Positions 35,929 through 45,074 of a DNA stretch of 64,000 nt are shown piece by piece (positions within the stretch are counted from its first letter, which is position 1; every line of letters starts with the position of its first letter). The position numbers and the translations under genes were made by a program. Below the pieces are notes generated by a model. It was not told the DNA's origin and did no database searches. It worked only from the letters and a program-made list of their open reading frames with translations. Source of the stretch: Novosphingobium pokkalii (GTDB taxonomy: Bacteria; Pseudomonadota; Alphaproteobacteria; Sphingomonadales; Sphingomonadaceae); NCBI RefSeq assembly GCF_014652855.1, contig NZ_BMZP01000021.1, positions 17,177-81,176 on the forward strand, written 5' to 3'.

Positions 35929-37413
35929 TCAGCCGGCGGCGATCGTCTGCGGGTCGTAGATCATCGTCTTTGGCTCAAGATAGGCGCCCAGCCCGGCCAA
36001 GCCGCCCTCCCGGCCGATGCCCGATTGTTTGAACCCGCCAAAGCCGATCGAGAAGTCCAGCTTGAAGCCGTTATGGCCTACCGTCCCCGCCCGCATCTGC
36101 CGCCCGACCGCATAGTAGCGCTGGGGATCGTTGGTGAACACGGCGCTGTTCAGGCCATAGATCGTGTCGTTGGCGAGGGCGACGGCATGCACCTCGCTCG
36201 TGGCCGGGATCACACAGATGACGGGACCGAAGATCTCGTCCTGGGCAACCGCCGAGCCATTGTCGACGTTCGCGAGCAGGGTCGGCTGGATATAATAGCC
36301 GCGGTTCATCTCCGCCGGGCGCTTGCCGCCATAGGCCAGCCGCGCACCATCCGCCTGGCCCTGCCGGATATAGCGTTCCACCCGATCCCGCTGCCGGTCT
36401 AGGGCAAGCGGCCCCATCTGTGTTTCGACCTCGAACGGATCGCCGATCCGAATGCGAGCGAATTCCGCAGCCAGTGCATCGACAAGCGCGTCGTGGCGCC
36501 GCGCATCGACGATGATTCGCGTCAGCGAGGCGCAGACCTGGCCGGTCGCCATCGGCGCGTACAGGGCGATTTCGGCCGCAGCCTTGGCAATATCGTAATC
36601 GTCGAGAATGACCGCGGGGGACTTACCGCCGAGCTCCAGCGTGAAACGAGCGATGCGATCACCGCAGGCCGCCGCAATCCTCCGCCCGGCGGCCGTGGAC
36701 CCGGTGAAGCTCACCTTGTCGATGCTCGGATGCCGGACGAGTTCCTCGGACACCTGCCGATCGGCCGTCACGACGTTGACCACACCCGCCGGCAGGCCCA
36801 CTTCCTCACAGATCTCGGCGAACATGTAGAGCGCCGAAGGCGCCTCCGGCGATGCCTTCAGTACCAGCGTACAGCCCGCGATCAGCGCCGGCGCTGCCTT
36901 ATGCGTCAGCAGCGACGCGGGCGCATTCCACGGAACGATCGCCGCTACGACGCCGACCGGCTCCTTTACCACCAACGCCGGAGTGCCGCCGCGCGTGGTG
37001 CGCGGCTCCTCCCAAGCATAGCTCGTTCCAAGATCGGCGTGGAAGCGGAACACCGCCGCGGCGCCCGGCGCGGCGGTGGCGGCCATGCCGTGCACCACCC
37101 CCGCCTCGACCATCCAGCTATGCGCGAGCGAGCCGGCGCGCCGTTCCCAGGCGTCGGCGATGCGCCGCAAATAAGTGCCGCGTTCGGCGGGCGACAACCG
37201 GGGCCAGGGGCCCTCGTCGAAAGCGCGGCGCGCGGCGGAGATCGCCCTTTGCATGTCCGCGGACTGCGCCTCGGCCACCCGCAGGCATTCTTCCTCGGTC
37301 GCGCTGTCGAGCACCGCAAACGTGGCATCAGAGGAGGGTTTGACCCAAGCGCCGTCGATGAAGAACCGGTCCGGATGCTTAAGGCTGATCGCACGGCTGG
37401 TGGTCGAAGACAT
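35929..37413 (-). CDS. aldehyde dehydrogenase (NAD(P)+)
   Basis: A 494-residue aldehyde dehydrogenase oxidising an aldehyde to the acid. Visible are the cofactor region VAAIVPWNAPASLL, FTGSTAAGRRIA, the general base Glu in LELGGKSPAV, and the nucleophile Cys in TGQVCASLTR. IFGPVICVIP and FGGFKQSGIGREGG follow. The ATG at 37413 follows GGAGAGAGTG directly; the frame extends 37 codons upstream with poor residues. It has its own operator at 37543. One of three aldehyde dehydrogenases in the window. Confidence 0.94.
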   Translation of the reverse strand: MSSTTSRAISLKHPDRFFIDGAWVKPSSDATFAVLDSATEEECLRVAEAQSADMQRAISAARRAFDEGPWPRLSPAERGTYLRRIADAWERRAGSLAHSWMVEAGVVHGMAATAAPGAAAVFRFHADLGTSYAWEEPRTTRGGTPALVVKEPVGVVAAIVPWNAPASLLTHKAAPALIAGCTLVLKASPEAPSALYMFAEICEEVGLPAGVVNVVTADRQVSEELVRHPSIDKVSFTGSTAAGRRIAAACGDRIARFTLELGGKSPAVILDDYDIAKAAAEIALYAPMATGQVCASLTRIIVDARRHDALVDALAAEFARIRIGDPFEVETQMGPLALDRQRDRVERYIRQGQADGARLAYGGKRPAEMNRGYYIQPTLLANVDNGSAVAQDEIFGPVICVIPATSEVHAVALANDTIYGLNSAVFTNDPQRYYAVGRQMRAGTVGHNGFKLDFSIGFGGFKQSGIGREGGLAGLGAYLEPKTMIYDPQTIAAG

Positions 37414-37542
37414 CACTCTCTCCAATGAGGGCCGCCGAGCCCGGGCGCGCCGGCACGGAGCTTCCCGTAGTCCGACGATCCAGACAGAAGGTCTTGCGCA
37501 ATCCTTCCACCGATGGCGCGACAAGGGTCTGGTCGACGAAAT

Positions 37543-37558
37543 TTGACACCTGTGTAGA
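37543..37558. promoter_or_regulatory. TTGACA-N4-TGTAGA operator, decayed right half (site 8)
   Basis: TTGACACCTGTGTAGA has a perfect left half and TGT of the right half at the correct spacing, about 130 bases upstream of the aldehyde dehydrogenase start. It may be a weak or decayed copy. Confidence 0.45.
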
Positions 37559-37618
37559 AATTACCGTGCGAGGCGTCAATGGACCAATCCGCCGCACCAC
37601 GAGGGTCAGCGACGAACG

Positions 37619-38371
37619 CTACGCGGAAACCAGTTCGCTCAGGATACCGATCTGCGCCTCATGCAGGGCCTCCTGAATCTCAGGTCCTTCGTCGTCATAA
37701 AGCATCTCGCGAACCGCGAGACGCTCAATCGCGGCGAAGAGCACCATCGCCCGCGCCATCGCCTGCTCATCGGTGAGGGTCGCGCCCGAATGACCGCTCA
37801 GAATCTTGCCGGCAAGCGCGCGCACGATCCGCACGCCTGCCCGCTTGCGGATGTCTGCGAAGCGCGCATCGCCGCGATCGGATTCCATGTTCCGTAGCAC
37901 CAGTACCGCGTGGTGTCGGGTCCAATAGGCACGATAGGCATCGAGGAAGCACCGAGCGCCCCCGGTATTGTCACCCCGTGGGTCCCAGGCCTCGAGCGTC
38001 GCGAGAACGTCGGTGATCGCTGCGCTCGCCTCCTCCGCCAAGACGAACAGGATGTCGCTGACGTCGCCGAAATAGACATAGAGAGTCGCCAGCGAGGTCT
38101 CTGCCTCCTGCGCGATGGCGGTAGCGGTAAGCGAAACCGCCGATTGCACCTGCAACAATCTGGTCGCCGCCTGCAGGAGCCGGGCGCGGGTCTCCAGCCC
38201 CTTTCGCCCGAGCGCCCCCCCTGACCGCCCGGTTTTAACAGGCCTGCTTGCCAAGCCCGCCTCCCGCTTCTGCGTCAAACCCCGCCTCGTAGTAAAACTG
38301 GGGAATCCGATACCGTAGGACCCCTGACCGTACAACCCTGCCCCTCTCCCGCAAGCCGCCGAATACCCCAC
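37619..38371 (-). CDS. TetR-family regulator
   Basis: A TetR protein with helix-turn-helix (SLTATAIAQEAETSLATLYV, then YFGDVSDILF) and a helical ligand domain ending in EALHEAQIGILSELVSA. From the ATG at 38371 it would have 250 residues with an odd Gly-rich leader. A TTG at 38254 behind GGGAGG gives about 211 residues and a normal leader, so the true start is uncertain. It is divergent from the SDR/dehydrogenase/ligase/ETF operon, with the perfect operator at 38406-38421 in between. It is a third candidate reader of that palindrome. Confidence 0.84.
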   Translation of the reverse strand: MGYSAACGRGAGLYGQGSYGIGFPSFTTRRGLTQKREAGLASRPVKTGRSGGALGRKGLETRARLLQAATRLLQVQSAVSLTATAIAQEAETSLATLYVYFGDVSDILFVLAEEASAAITDVLATLEAWDPRGDNTGGARCFLDAYRAYWTRHHAVLVLRNMESDRGDARFADIRKRAGVRIVRALAGKILSGHSGATLTDEQAMARAMVLFAAIERLAVREMLYDDEGPEIQEALHEAQIGILSELVSA

Positions 38372-38405
38372 CCGATTCAGGTCAGCACAAAGCGGATCGA
38401 CTTAG

Positions 38406-38421
38406 TTGACATAGGTGTCAA
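38406..38421. promoter_or_regulatory. TTGACA-N4-TGTCAA operator (site 9)
   Basis: TTGACATAGGTGTCAA is a perfect 6-bp inverted repeat between the divergent TetR gene and the SDR-to-ETF operon. Confidence 0.72.
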
Positions 38422-38549
38422 ACTTGTGCTTTCAGTTCAGCGCCAGTCGACGCGCCGGGTCGTCCTTGGCCAGCGGATTGTCAGCGCCGGAAATGACTGC
38501 TCACAATGATAGGCGGCGGGCGGCATCATCGCATCAGGAGAGAAATGCA

Positions 38550-39416
38550 ATGCTGATCGAAAATAGGGTTGCTGTCATCACGGGGGGGGCCAGCGGCATC
38601 GGGCGCGCCAGCAGCGTGCGCTTTCTCAATGAAGGTGCGAAGGTCGTCGTTGCCGACGTTAACCCGGCGAGCGGCGATGCCTTTCTCAAGCTAGCCGAAG
38701 AACTCGGCTTTGCCGACCGCGTTCGCTTCGTGACGACCGACGTGACGGATGAGGCCGATGTCGAACGCATGATCGGTACCGCTACCGACGTCTTCGGTAC
38801 ACTCGACATCATGTTCAACAACGCCGGCATCCCGGGAGCACTCGGCCCGCTCGAGGAAGTCGCGGCCGAGGATTGGGATCGCACCTTCGACGTCCTGGTC
38901 AAGGGGCCCTTTCTCGGGCTCAAGCACGCGGTTCGCCAGTTCAAGGCGCAAGGATCCGGCGGCGTGATCCTCAATACCTCGTCCGCCGCCGGCCTCGTCG
39001 GCGGTGCAGGCCCTCGCCCCTATTCGGTCGCCAAGGCGGCGGTGGCGCATCTGACGACCGTGGCAGCGGTCGATCTCGCCGCCCACCGCATCCGCGTCAA
39101 CGCCATCGCCCCCGGTGCGATCCTTACCGAAATCGGCGGCCAGGACCCGGTCGAGGCGGCTGCCCGGCTTTCCAAGGGACAGCCCTGGCCGGATCATGGT
39201 ATGCCCACCGACATTGCGGCCGCGGCGGTGTTCCTGGCCAGCGATGAAGCCCGCTTCATCACCGGTCAGACGATCCTCGTCGATGGCGGCGCGACCAGCG
39301 ACAGCGGAATGGAAGTCCGGCTGCAACGCGGCGGAGCCTGGGCCAAGGTGACCGGCATGCACCACGGCACGACCGGCAAGAAATCCGAACTGCGCCGGCT
39401 CGAGCGCAAAGACTGA
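38550..39416 (+). CDS. short-chain dehydrogenase/reductase
   Basis: A 288-residue classical SDR. The cofactor motif TGGASGIG is at 11-18, FNNAGIPG follows, and the Ser-Tyr-Lys triad is in NTSSAAG and PYSVAKAAV. NAIAPGAILTEIGG and GQTILVDGGA close the fold. A longer tail of about 40 residues extends beyond the usual C-terminus. The ATG at 38550 lies behind CAGGAGAG; the frame is open about 45 codons upstream across the promoter. First gene of the operon, likely oxidising or reducing a hydroxyl or keto group of the substrate. Confidence 0.93.
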   Translation: MLIENRVAVITGGASGIGRASSVRFLNEGAKVVVADVNPASGDAFLKLAEELGFADRVRFVTTDVTDEADVERMIGTATDVFGTLDIMFNNAGIPGALGPLEEVAAEDWDRTFDVLVKGPFLGLKHAVRQFKAQGSGGVILNTSSAAGLVGGAGPRPYSVAKAAVAHLTTVAAVDLAAHRIRVNAIAPGAILTEIGGQDPVEAAARLSKGQPWPDHGMPTDIAAAAVFLASDEARFITGQTILVDGGATSDSGMEVRLQRGGAWAKVTGMHHGTTGKKSELRRLERKD

Positions 39417-39493
39417 TCCGCCCTCCGCTATAGTCGCCGGCCAGCGTGACCGGCAACGCTGAGGACACAGGAACGGACCGTGGAGAACTGGCC

Positions 39494-41701
39494 GTGAATC
39501 TCGATCTGAGTGAAGAAAACAACCTGCTGGTCTCGATGGTCGAAAAGCTTCTTACAGGCGCGGGCGGGGTCGACCGCCTGCGCAATCTGGAGCCGGGAAC
39601 CGTCGACCGCACCCTGTACGCGCATCTTGCCCAGATGGGCATTTTGACGATGCGGTCGCTGCCACCCGATCAGGGTGGCTCGCCTCTATTCGACGTGATG
39701 CTGGCGATGGAGCAGGTGGGCCGCCACGTACCGCGCCTTCCGCTCGCCGAGACGATCGTTGCAGCGTCGCTGCTTGGCCGATCGCACGCGGACGGCGCGG
39801 CAACCTGGGTCGAGAGGATCGGCGCGGGCGAGGCAGTCGTGACCCTCGCCCTGCACGATCTCGCTGCCAAAACGGAGCAGTTCGTCGCGTTCGGCGGTGC
39901 ATGCGACGCCGTCGTGTTCCGTCGAGGTGACGGCGTGTACCTGCGGCAGGGGCCGCTCGCGCCGGTGAAGGCGGACCATGCCGACCAGGCGCTGGGGCGG
40001 CTAACCGAAACGGGGGAGACGGAGATCGAACTCGCCCGCGGCGAACCGGCGGTCGCGCTGTTTTCTGCTGCGATCGAAGAATGGAAACTGCTGGTCTCGG
40101 CGGCACTGTGGGGCATCTCCGCCGCCATGCTCGAAATGGCATCACGCCATGCCAATGAGCGCCTTCAGTTCGACCGGCCGATCGGCAGCTTCCAGGCGAT
40201 CGCGCATCCGCTGGCAGACCGGGCTGTCGACAACGAGGCCGCTCGCCTGCTCGGCTGGTGGACGGCCTGGCTGCTTGGCGAGGGCAGTGACGAAGCCGCC
40301 GCCGCGATCAGCATGACGTTTGCGTGGAGTGCGAAGACGGCCGATGCCACGGCGCGGCGCGCGCTGCATACCTTTGGCGGTTATGGCTTGTCGCTGGAGC
40401 ATAATGCGCAGGTCTATTTCCGACACGCCAAGGCGCTGCCCTTGCTGCTGGGCGATCCCAACGAGGAAATGATCCGCGTCGCCGACCGGATGTGGCGCGG
40501 TGCCAGCACGGCCCTGCCCGATGGAGGTCCCTGCCCGCTGTCGTTCGGTATGGATCAGGAAACGATCGACATCACTGCCGAGACGCGCGCGATCCTCGAA
40601 CCGCTGATGACCCCAGAGCTGCAGGCGACCCTGCCTGATTCCTATGATGGCCATGTGCCCGCAATCGCCCAAGCGCTGGGTCGGGCGGGACTGCTCTTCG
40701 CCGACTGGCCGACTGAATGGGGCGGGCGGGGCACCGCGGCGACGGCGATGCTGGCGGCACTGCGCGTGTGGGATGAGCTCGGCTATCCTGGACACGCGCA
40801 ATCGGTCACCAACATGGTCGGGCATATCGTGCGTGAGTTCGCCACCGACGAAGTGCGACAACTCGTCGTTCCGCGGCTGGCCGCCGGCGAAGCGCTGTGT
40901 TGCATGGGCTATTCGGAGCCGGGTTCCGGTTCGGACATCTTCGGCTGCCAGACGAAGTCGCGCTGGGACGAAGCGGGCCAGTGCTGGATCATCAATGGGC
41001 AGAAGATGTGGACCACGGGTGCCAACCTCGCCGATTATGTCCTGCTGTTGACCAGGAGCGAGCCGGGCAGCACCAAGCATCGCGGCCTGACCCTGTTCCT
41101 CATTCCGATGTCGGCCGAAGGCATCGAGGTCCACCCGATCCACACGGTGATGGACGAGCGCACGAACGCTACCTTCTATACGGACGTTCGTGTGGACGAT
41201 CGCTGGCGCATCGGGCCGGCGCACAACGGCATAAAGGTGATGACATGGGCGCTCACACTCGAGCAACTGGGTGCCTTCGGGGCCGGCGATCGCCGCGCCC
41301 TGCCCGCGCTGCTCGAATGGGCGGCGCAGCCCGGTCAAAACGGCCAGCCGCGCATTGAAAGCAAGGATGTGCGGCGGCGGCTGGGCCTGTTCGAGTTGCA
41401 GGCGCAGGCCGGTGTCCTCCTTGCCGACCGTGCGACTTGGCATGCGCTCAGCCATCCCGAAGCAGGCCGCACCGGCTATGGCCCGATGAGCAAGCTGTTC
41501 TACTCCGAAATGGTGCAGCAGGTGCTCGCGGACCTAATGGACATGACGGCGCCGGACTGCCTGCCGAACGGAGAGGGAAAGCTGGCAATCCTCGAACGCC
41601 TCTACCGCCAGTCGCAGGTCGCCACGGTCTATGCGGGTTCAAGCGAGATCCAGCGGTCGCAGATCGCCGAGGTATTCCTGGGCCTGCCGCGCAGCCGCTA
41701 G
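39494..41701 (+). CDS. tandem (fused two-domain) acyl-CoA dehydrogenase
   Basis: A 735-residue protein with two acyl-CoA dehydrogenase units in one chain. The N-terminal unit (about 1-355) ends in ALHTFGGYGLSLEHNAQVYF. The C-terminal unit (about 370-735) has MGYSEPGSGSDIFGCQT, NGQKMWTTGANLADYV, and VYAGSSEIQRSQIAEVF. The N-terminal unit lacks the SEP loop, as in the single-chain FadE34-type enzymes of actinobacterial steroid side-chain degradation, which act as fused heterodimers. The GTG start at 39494 follows GGAGAA; an upstream GTG at 39446 would add 16 residues. Second gene of the operon that also supplies ETF. Confidence 0.92.
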   Translation: MNLDLSEENNLLVSMVEKLLTGAGGVDRLRNLEPGTVDRTLYAHLAQMGILTMRSLPPDQGGSPLFDVMLAMEQVGRHVPRLPLAETIVAASLLGRSHADGAATWVERIGAGEAVVTLALHDLAAKTEQFVAFGGACDAVVFRRGDGVYLRQGPLAPVKADHADQALGRLTETGETEIELARGEPAVALFSAAIEEWKLLVSAALWGISAAMLEMASRHANERLQFDRPIGSFQAIAHPLADRAVDNEAARLLGWWTAWLLGEGSDEAAAAISMTFAWSAKTADATARRALHTFGGYGLSLEHNAQVYFRHAKALPLLLGDPNEEMIRVADRMWRGASTALPDGGPCPLSFGMDQETIDITAETRAILEPLMTPELQATLPDSYDGHVPAIAQALGRAGLLFADWPTEWGGRGTAATAMLAALRVWDELGYPGHAQSVTNMVGHIVREFATDEVRQLVVPRLAAGEALCCMGYSEPGSGSDIFGCQTKSRWDEAGQCWIINGQKMWTTGANLADYVLLLTRSEPGSTKHRGLTLFLIPMSAEGIEVHPIHTVMDERTNATFYTDVRVDDRWRIGPAHNGIKVMTWALTLEQLGAFGAGDRRALPALLEWAAQPGQNGQPRIESKDVRRRLGLFELQAQAGVLLADRATWHALSHPEAGRTGYGPMSKLFYSEMVQQVLADLMDMTAPDCLPNGEGKLAILERLYRQSQVATVYAGSSEIQRSQIAEVFLGLPRSR

Positions 41702-41738
41702 CTCTTTCGACGACAGCCAAACGCATGTGGGGAATTGG

Positions 41739-43253
41739 ATGAGCATCAACCCTAATCTGGATCGGGCGATGGCGCAGCCGGACGATGCGCTGGCGATCTG
41801 GTTCGAGGGCACCAGCCATAGCTGGCGCGAGGTACGCGGCTTCGGCGATGCGCTCGAGGCCATTCTGGCCGCCAAAGGCGTGAGCGCGGGGCTGCCGATC
41901 GGCATCGTCTGCCGCAACAACCCTCCCCATGCCGCAGCACTGCTCTCGGCGGCGCGGAGCGACCGGCCGGTAGTGATGATTTATACACTGCAATCGCTGG
42001 AAGGCGTTGCCAACGACATCCGCAAACTGGGGCTCGCCGCGGTCGTCGCGCTGGCGGAAGACTGGACCGAGCAGGCGATCGATGCCGCCCGCGAGGCGGG
42101 GACGATCGGCATTAGCTGCACGGACCGCGCCAGCCTGAACCTATCGGTCATTCCGGGCCTCGATGTGCTCGGGGCATCGCACCAGGCGCGCGAACCGCAG
42201 CCGATGTCGATTTCCGTGCTGTCCAGCGGCACGACGGGCAAGCCCAAGCTGGTGGAGGTCAGCGCGCAAATCTTCAGCCGTGCGCTGGCGACGATGTCGG
42301 TCTCCGACGTGCCCGGCGTCCCGGTCCGCCCCAATCTTGCGTTCACGCCGATCAGCAATATCAGCGGCCTGATCCAGTTTCTCGGCAGCATTGCGCGCGG
42401 CGGCTGCGTCTATCTGCTCGAACGCTTCGAGATGGAAAGCTGGCTGACGGCACTCGACGTCTGCGCCCCCGATACGCTCATCATGTTCGCACCGATGATC
42501 CACGCCTTTCTTGAAAAGGAAGTGCCCAAGGAGCGTTTTGGCAGCCTGCGCGCCGTGTTCGGCGGCGCCGGGCCCCTCGCACCGGAGGTCCAACAGGCCT
42601 TCGAGGCGCGCTACGGCATCCCGATTTATTGGGGCTATGGCTGCACTGAAATCGCCGGGACCGCAGCAAGCTGGAGCCCCGCGCTTGCGCAAGAGTTCGG
42701 TTCGACCAAGGCCGGCAGCGCAGGCCGTGCCATCCCGGGCGTCGAGCTACGCGTGGTGGATCCGGAAACCGGCGCCGAAGTGCCGCGCGGCGAAACCGGG
42801 CTGCTCGAAGCGCGCGTCGCGCTCGTCGGACCGGACTGGATCCGCACCACCGATCTCGCGGCGATCGACGCGGACGATTTCCTGTTCCTGCGCGGCCGTG
42901 CGGATCAGGCGATCAACCGCGGCGGCTTCAAGATCCTGCCGGAGAACATCGCGAACGCGGCCGAGGAGCATACTTCGGTGCGCGACGCCGTCGCCTTTGG
43001 CATCCCCGATGCGCGGCTGGGACAGGTGCCGGTGGTGGCCATCCAGCCGCTCGACGGTGCGACGGTAACCGAAGCCGAGGTGATTGCCTTCCTGCGGACG
43101 AAGCTCGCGGCCTATGCCGTGCCGACCCGGGTGCTGGTGATGGCGGAGATACCACGCACCGGTGCCCTCAAACCCGACCTGCCGAAGCTGAAGAGCGCAG
43201 CCACGCAATCGTCCGGATTGCCGATCGTCGCAACTCAGCAAGGGCGTTGTTAA
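41739..43253 (+). CDS. AMP-dependent acyl-CoA synthetase/ligase
   Basis: A 504-residue ANL ligase. P-loop motif LSSGTTGKPK is at 161-170, then YGCTEIAGTAASW, DLAAIDADDFLFLRGRADQ and NRGGFKILPENI. The C-terminal Lys is in RTGALKPDL, with Leu replacing the usual Gly just before it. The ATG at 41739 lies behind GGGGAAT; the 36 in-frame residues upstream overlap the dehydrogenase gene. It is placed between the fused dehydrogenase and etfB, so it probably makes the CoA ester that the dehydrogenase uses. Confidence 0.9.
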   Translation: MSINPNLDRAMAQPDDALAIWFEGTSHSWREVRGFGDALEAILAAKGVSAGLPIGIVCRNNPPHAAALLSAARSDRPVVMIYTLQSLEGVANDIRKLGLAAVVALAEDWTEQAIDAAREAGTIGISCTDRASLNLSVIPGLDVLGASHQAREPQPMSISVLSSGTTGKPKLVEVSAQIFSRALATMSVSDVPGVPVRPNLAFTPISNISGLIQFLGSIARGGCVYLLERFEMESWLTALDVCAPDTLIMFAPMIHAFLEKEVPKERFGSLRAVFGGAGPLAPEVQQAFEARYGIPIYWGYGCTEIAGTAASWSPALAQEFGSTKAGSAGRAIPGVELRVVDPETGAEVPRGETGLLEARVALVGPDWIRTTDLAAIDADDFLFLRGRADQAINRGGFKILPENIANAAEEHTSVRDAVAFGIPDARLGQVPVVAIQPLDGATVTEAEVIAFLRTKLAAYAVPTRVLVMAEIPRTGALKPDLPKLKSAATQSSGLPIVATQQGRC

Positions 43254-43265
43254 GGACCTGACCTC

Positions 43266-44012
43266 ATGAAGATTCTGGTACCCGTGAAGCGGGTGATTGA
43301 CTATAATGTGAAGCCGCGCGTGAAGGCCGATGGCACGGGTGTCGATCTCGCCAACGTAAAGATGAGCATGAACCCGTTTGACGAGATCGCCGTCGAAGAG
43401 GCGATCCGGCTCAAAGAAAAGGGCATCGCGACCGAAATCGTCGTTGCCTCGATCGGCCCGGCCAAGGCTCAGGAAACGCTGCGCACCGCGCTCGCCATGG
43501 GTGCGGACCGTGCGATCCTTGTCGCTACCGATGATGCGGTGGAACCGCTGGCGGTGGCCAAGATCCTGAAGGCCATCGCGGAGGAGGAGCAGCCGGCACT
43601 GGTGATCCTCGGCAAGCAGGCGATCGATGACGATTCGAACCAGACCGGCCAGATGCTCGCCGCGCTGCTCGGCAGGCCGCAGGGCACCTTCGCCAACGCC
43701 GTGACGGTCGAGGGCGATAAGGTGATCGTCGCGCGCGAAATCGATGGCGGCCTGGAAACGGTGCAGTTGGCACTACCGGCGATCATCACCACCGATCTCC
43801 GCCTCAACCAGCCGCGCTACGCTTCGCTGCCGAACATCATGAAGGCGAAATCCAAGCCGCTCGCAACCAAGGCGCCCGCCGACTATGGCGTCGACACCGC
43901 ACCGCGCCTCCGGACCGTGACCGTCGCCGAACCGCCGATGCGGCAGGCCGGCATCAAGGTAGCCGATATCGACGACCTGGTGGGCAAGCTGAAGGAACTG
44001 GGCGTCGCCTGA
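43266..44012 (+). CDS. etfB: electron transfer flavoprotein beta subunit
   Basis: A 248-residue EtfB: it starts MKILVPVKRVIDYNVKPRVK, with MNPFDEIAVEEAIRLKE and the signature GKQAIDDDSNQTGQMLAALL, then TTDLRLNQPRYASLPNIMKA. With EtfA it accepts electrons from acyl-CoA dehydrogenases and passes them to ETF:quinone oxidoreductase. It is 12 bases behind the ligase and 79 bases before etfA. Finding it inside a catabolic operon rather than as the lone housekeeping copy suggests a dedicated electron acceptor for the five dehydrogenase units in the window. Confidence 0.96.
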   Translation: MKILVPVKRVIDYNVKPRVKADGTGVDLANVKMSMNPFDEIAVEEAIRLKEKGIATEIVVASIGPAKAQETLRTALAMGADRAILVATDDAVEPLAVAKILKAIAEEEQPALVILGKQAIDDDSNQTGQMLAALLGRPQGTFANAVTVEGDKVIVAREIDGGLETVQLALPAIITTDLRLNQPRYASLPNIMKAKSKPLATKAPADYGVDTAPRLRTVTVAEPPMRQAGIKVADIDDLVGKLKELGVA

Positions 44013-44091
44013 AGCAAAGGGGCTCTGAGGCCGCGACCACATGCCCCTTCGCCGCTTCAAGCGATTCCGCCCGACATAGGGATACACGTAT

Positions 44092-45021
44092 ATGACTATT
44101 CTCGTTTGGATTGAGCACGACGGCACCGCGGTCAAGGACGCGGCACTGTCGGCCGTTACCGCCGCCACGAAGCTGGGCGCGGTGCACGCCCTCGTCGCCG
44201 GCAGCAACGTCGCCGCAGTCGGCTCGGCGGCCGCGCAAATCGCAGGCGTCGACAAGGTGCTGGTGGCTGACGACGACGCTTATGCCAACGCGCTGGCCGA
44301 GAACCTGGCACCACTCATCGCCGGGCTGATGGGCGATTACGACGCGTTTGTCGCGCCGGCCACCACCACTGGCAAGAATGTCGCGCCGCGCGTTGCCGCG
44401 CTGCTGGACGTTGCGCAGGTATCGGACATCCTCTCGGTGGAAGGTCCCAAGACCTTCACGCGTCCCATCTATGCCGGCAACGCGATCGCAACCGTGGAGT
44501 CGACGGACGCCAAGCTGGTCGTCACCGTTCGCGGTACCGCCTTTGCCAAGGCGGAGGCCCATGGGGGCAGCGCGACCGTCGAGCCGGTCGCCGGTACTGG
44601 CGACGCGGGGCTTTCGAGCTGGGTAGGGGCGGAAGTCGCCAAGAGCGAACGCCCTGAACTGACCTCCGCCAAGGTGATCGTCTCCGGGGGCCGTGCGCTG
44701 AAGGACGCCGACACGTTCCAGGGCACGATCTTCCCGCTGGCAGACAAGCTGGGTGCCGCAGTTGGTGCGAGCCGCGCGGCGGTCGATGCAGGCTACGTGC
44801 CCAACGACTATCAGGTCGGCCAGACCGGCAAGATCGTCGCGCCGGATGTCTATGTTGCCATCGGTATCTCGGGCGCAATCCAGCATCTGGCCGGCATGAA
44901 GGATTCGAAAGTGATCGTCGCGATCAACAAGGATGAAGACGCGCCGATCTTCCAGGTCGCGGACATCGGCCTGGTGGCCGACCTGTTCACCGCCGTTCCG
45001 GAGATCGCCGCCAAGCTCTGA
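44092..45021 (+). CDS. etfA: electron transfer flavoprotein alpha subunit
   Basis: A 309-residue EtfA. The C-terminal FAD domain shows GQTGKIVAPDVYVAIGISGA, then IQHLAGMKDSKVIVAINKDE, ending in VADIGLVADLF. The N-terminal ADP-binding half begins MTILVWIEHDGTAVKD. Last gene of the operon begun by the SDR; a long hairpin follows its stop. Works with EtfB as the heterodimer. Confidence 0.96.
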   Translation: MTILVWIEHDGTAVKDAALSAVTAATKLGAVHALVAGSNVAAVGSAAAQIAGVDKVLVADDDAYANALAENLAPLIAGLMGDYDAFVAPATTTGKNVAPRVAALLDVAQVSDILSVEGPKTFTRPIYAGNAIATVESTDAKLVVTVRGTAFAKAEAHGGSATVEPVAGTGDAGLSSWVGAEVAKSERPELTSAKVIVSGGRALKDADTFQGTIFPLADKLGAAVGASRAAVDAGYVPNDYQVGQTGKIVAPDVYVAIGISGAIQHLAGMKDSKVIVAINKDEDAPIFQVADIGLVADLFTAVPEIAAKL

Positions 45022-45032
45022 AACCGGCGTCC

Positions 45033-45068
45033 GCGCTGCCACGCCCGCGAAAGCTGGTATGGCAGCGC
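45033..45068. terminator. hairpin between convergent etfA and hydratase
   Basis: GCGCTGCCA (45033-45041) and TGGCAGCGC (45060-45068) form a perfect 9-bp stem with an 18-base loop in the 53-base gap between converging stops. No T-run; a bidirectional terminator is plausible. Confidence 0.45.
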
Positions 45069-45074
45069 TGCGCC

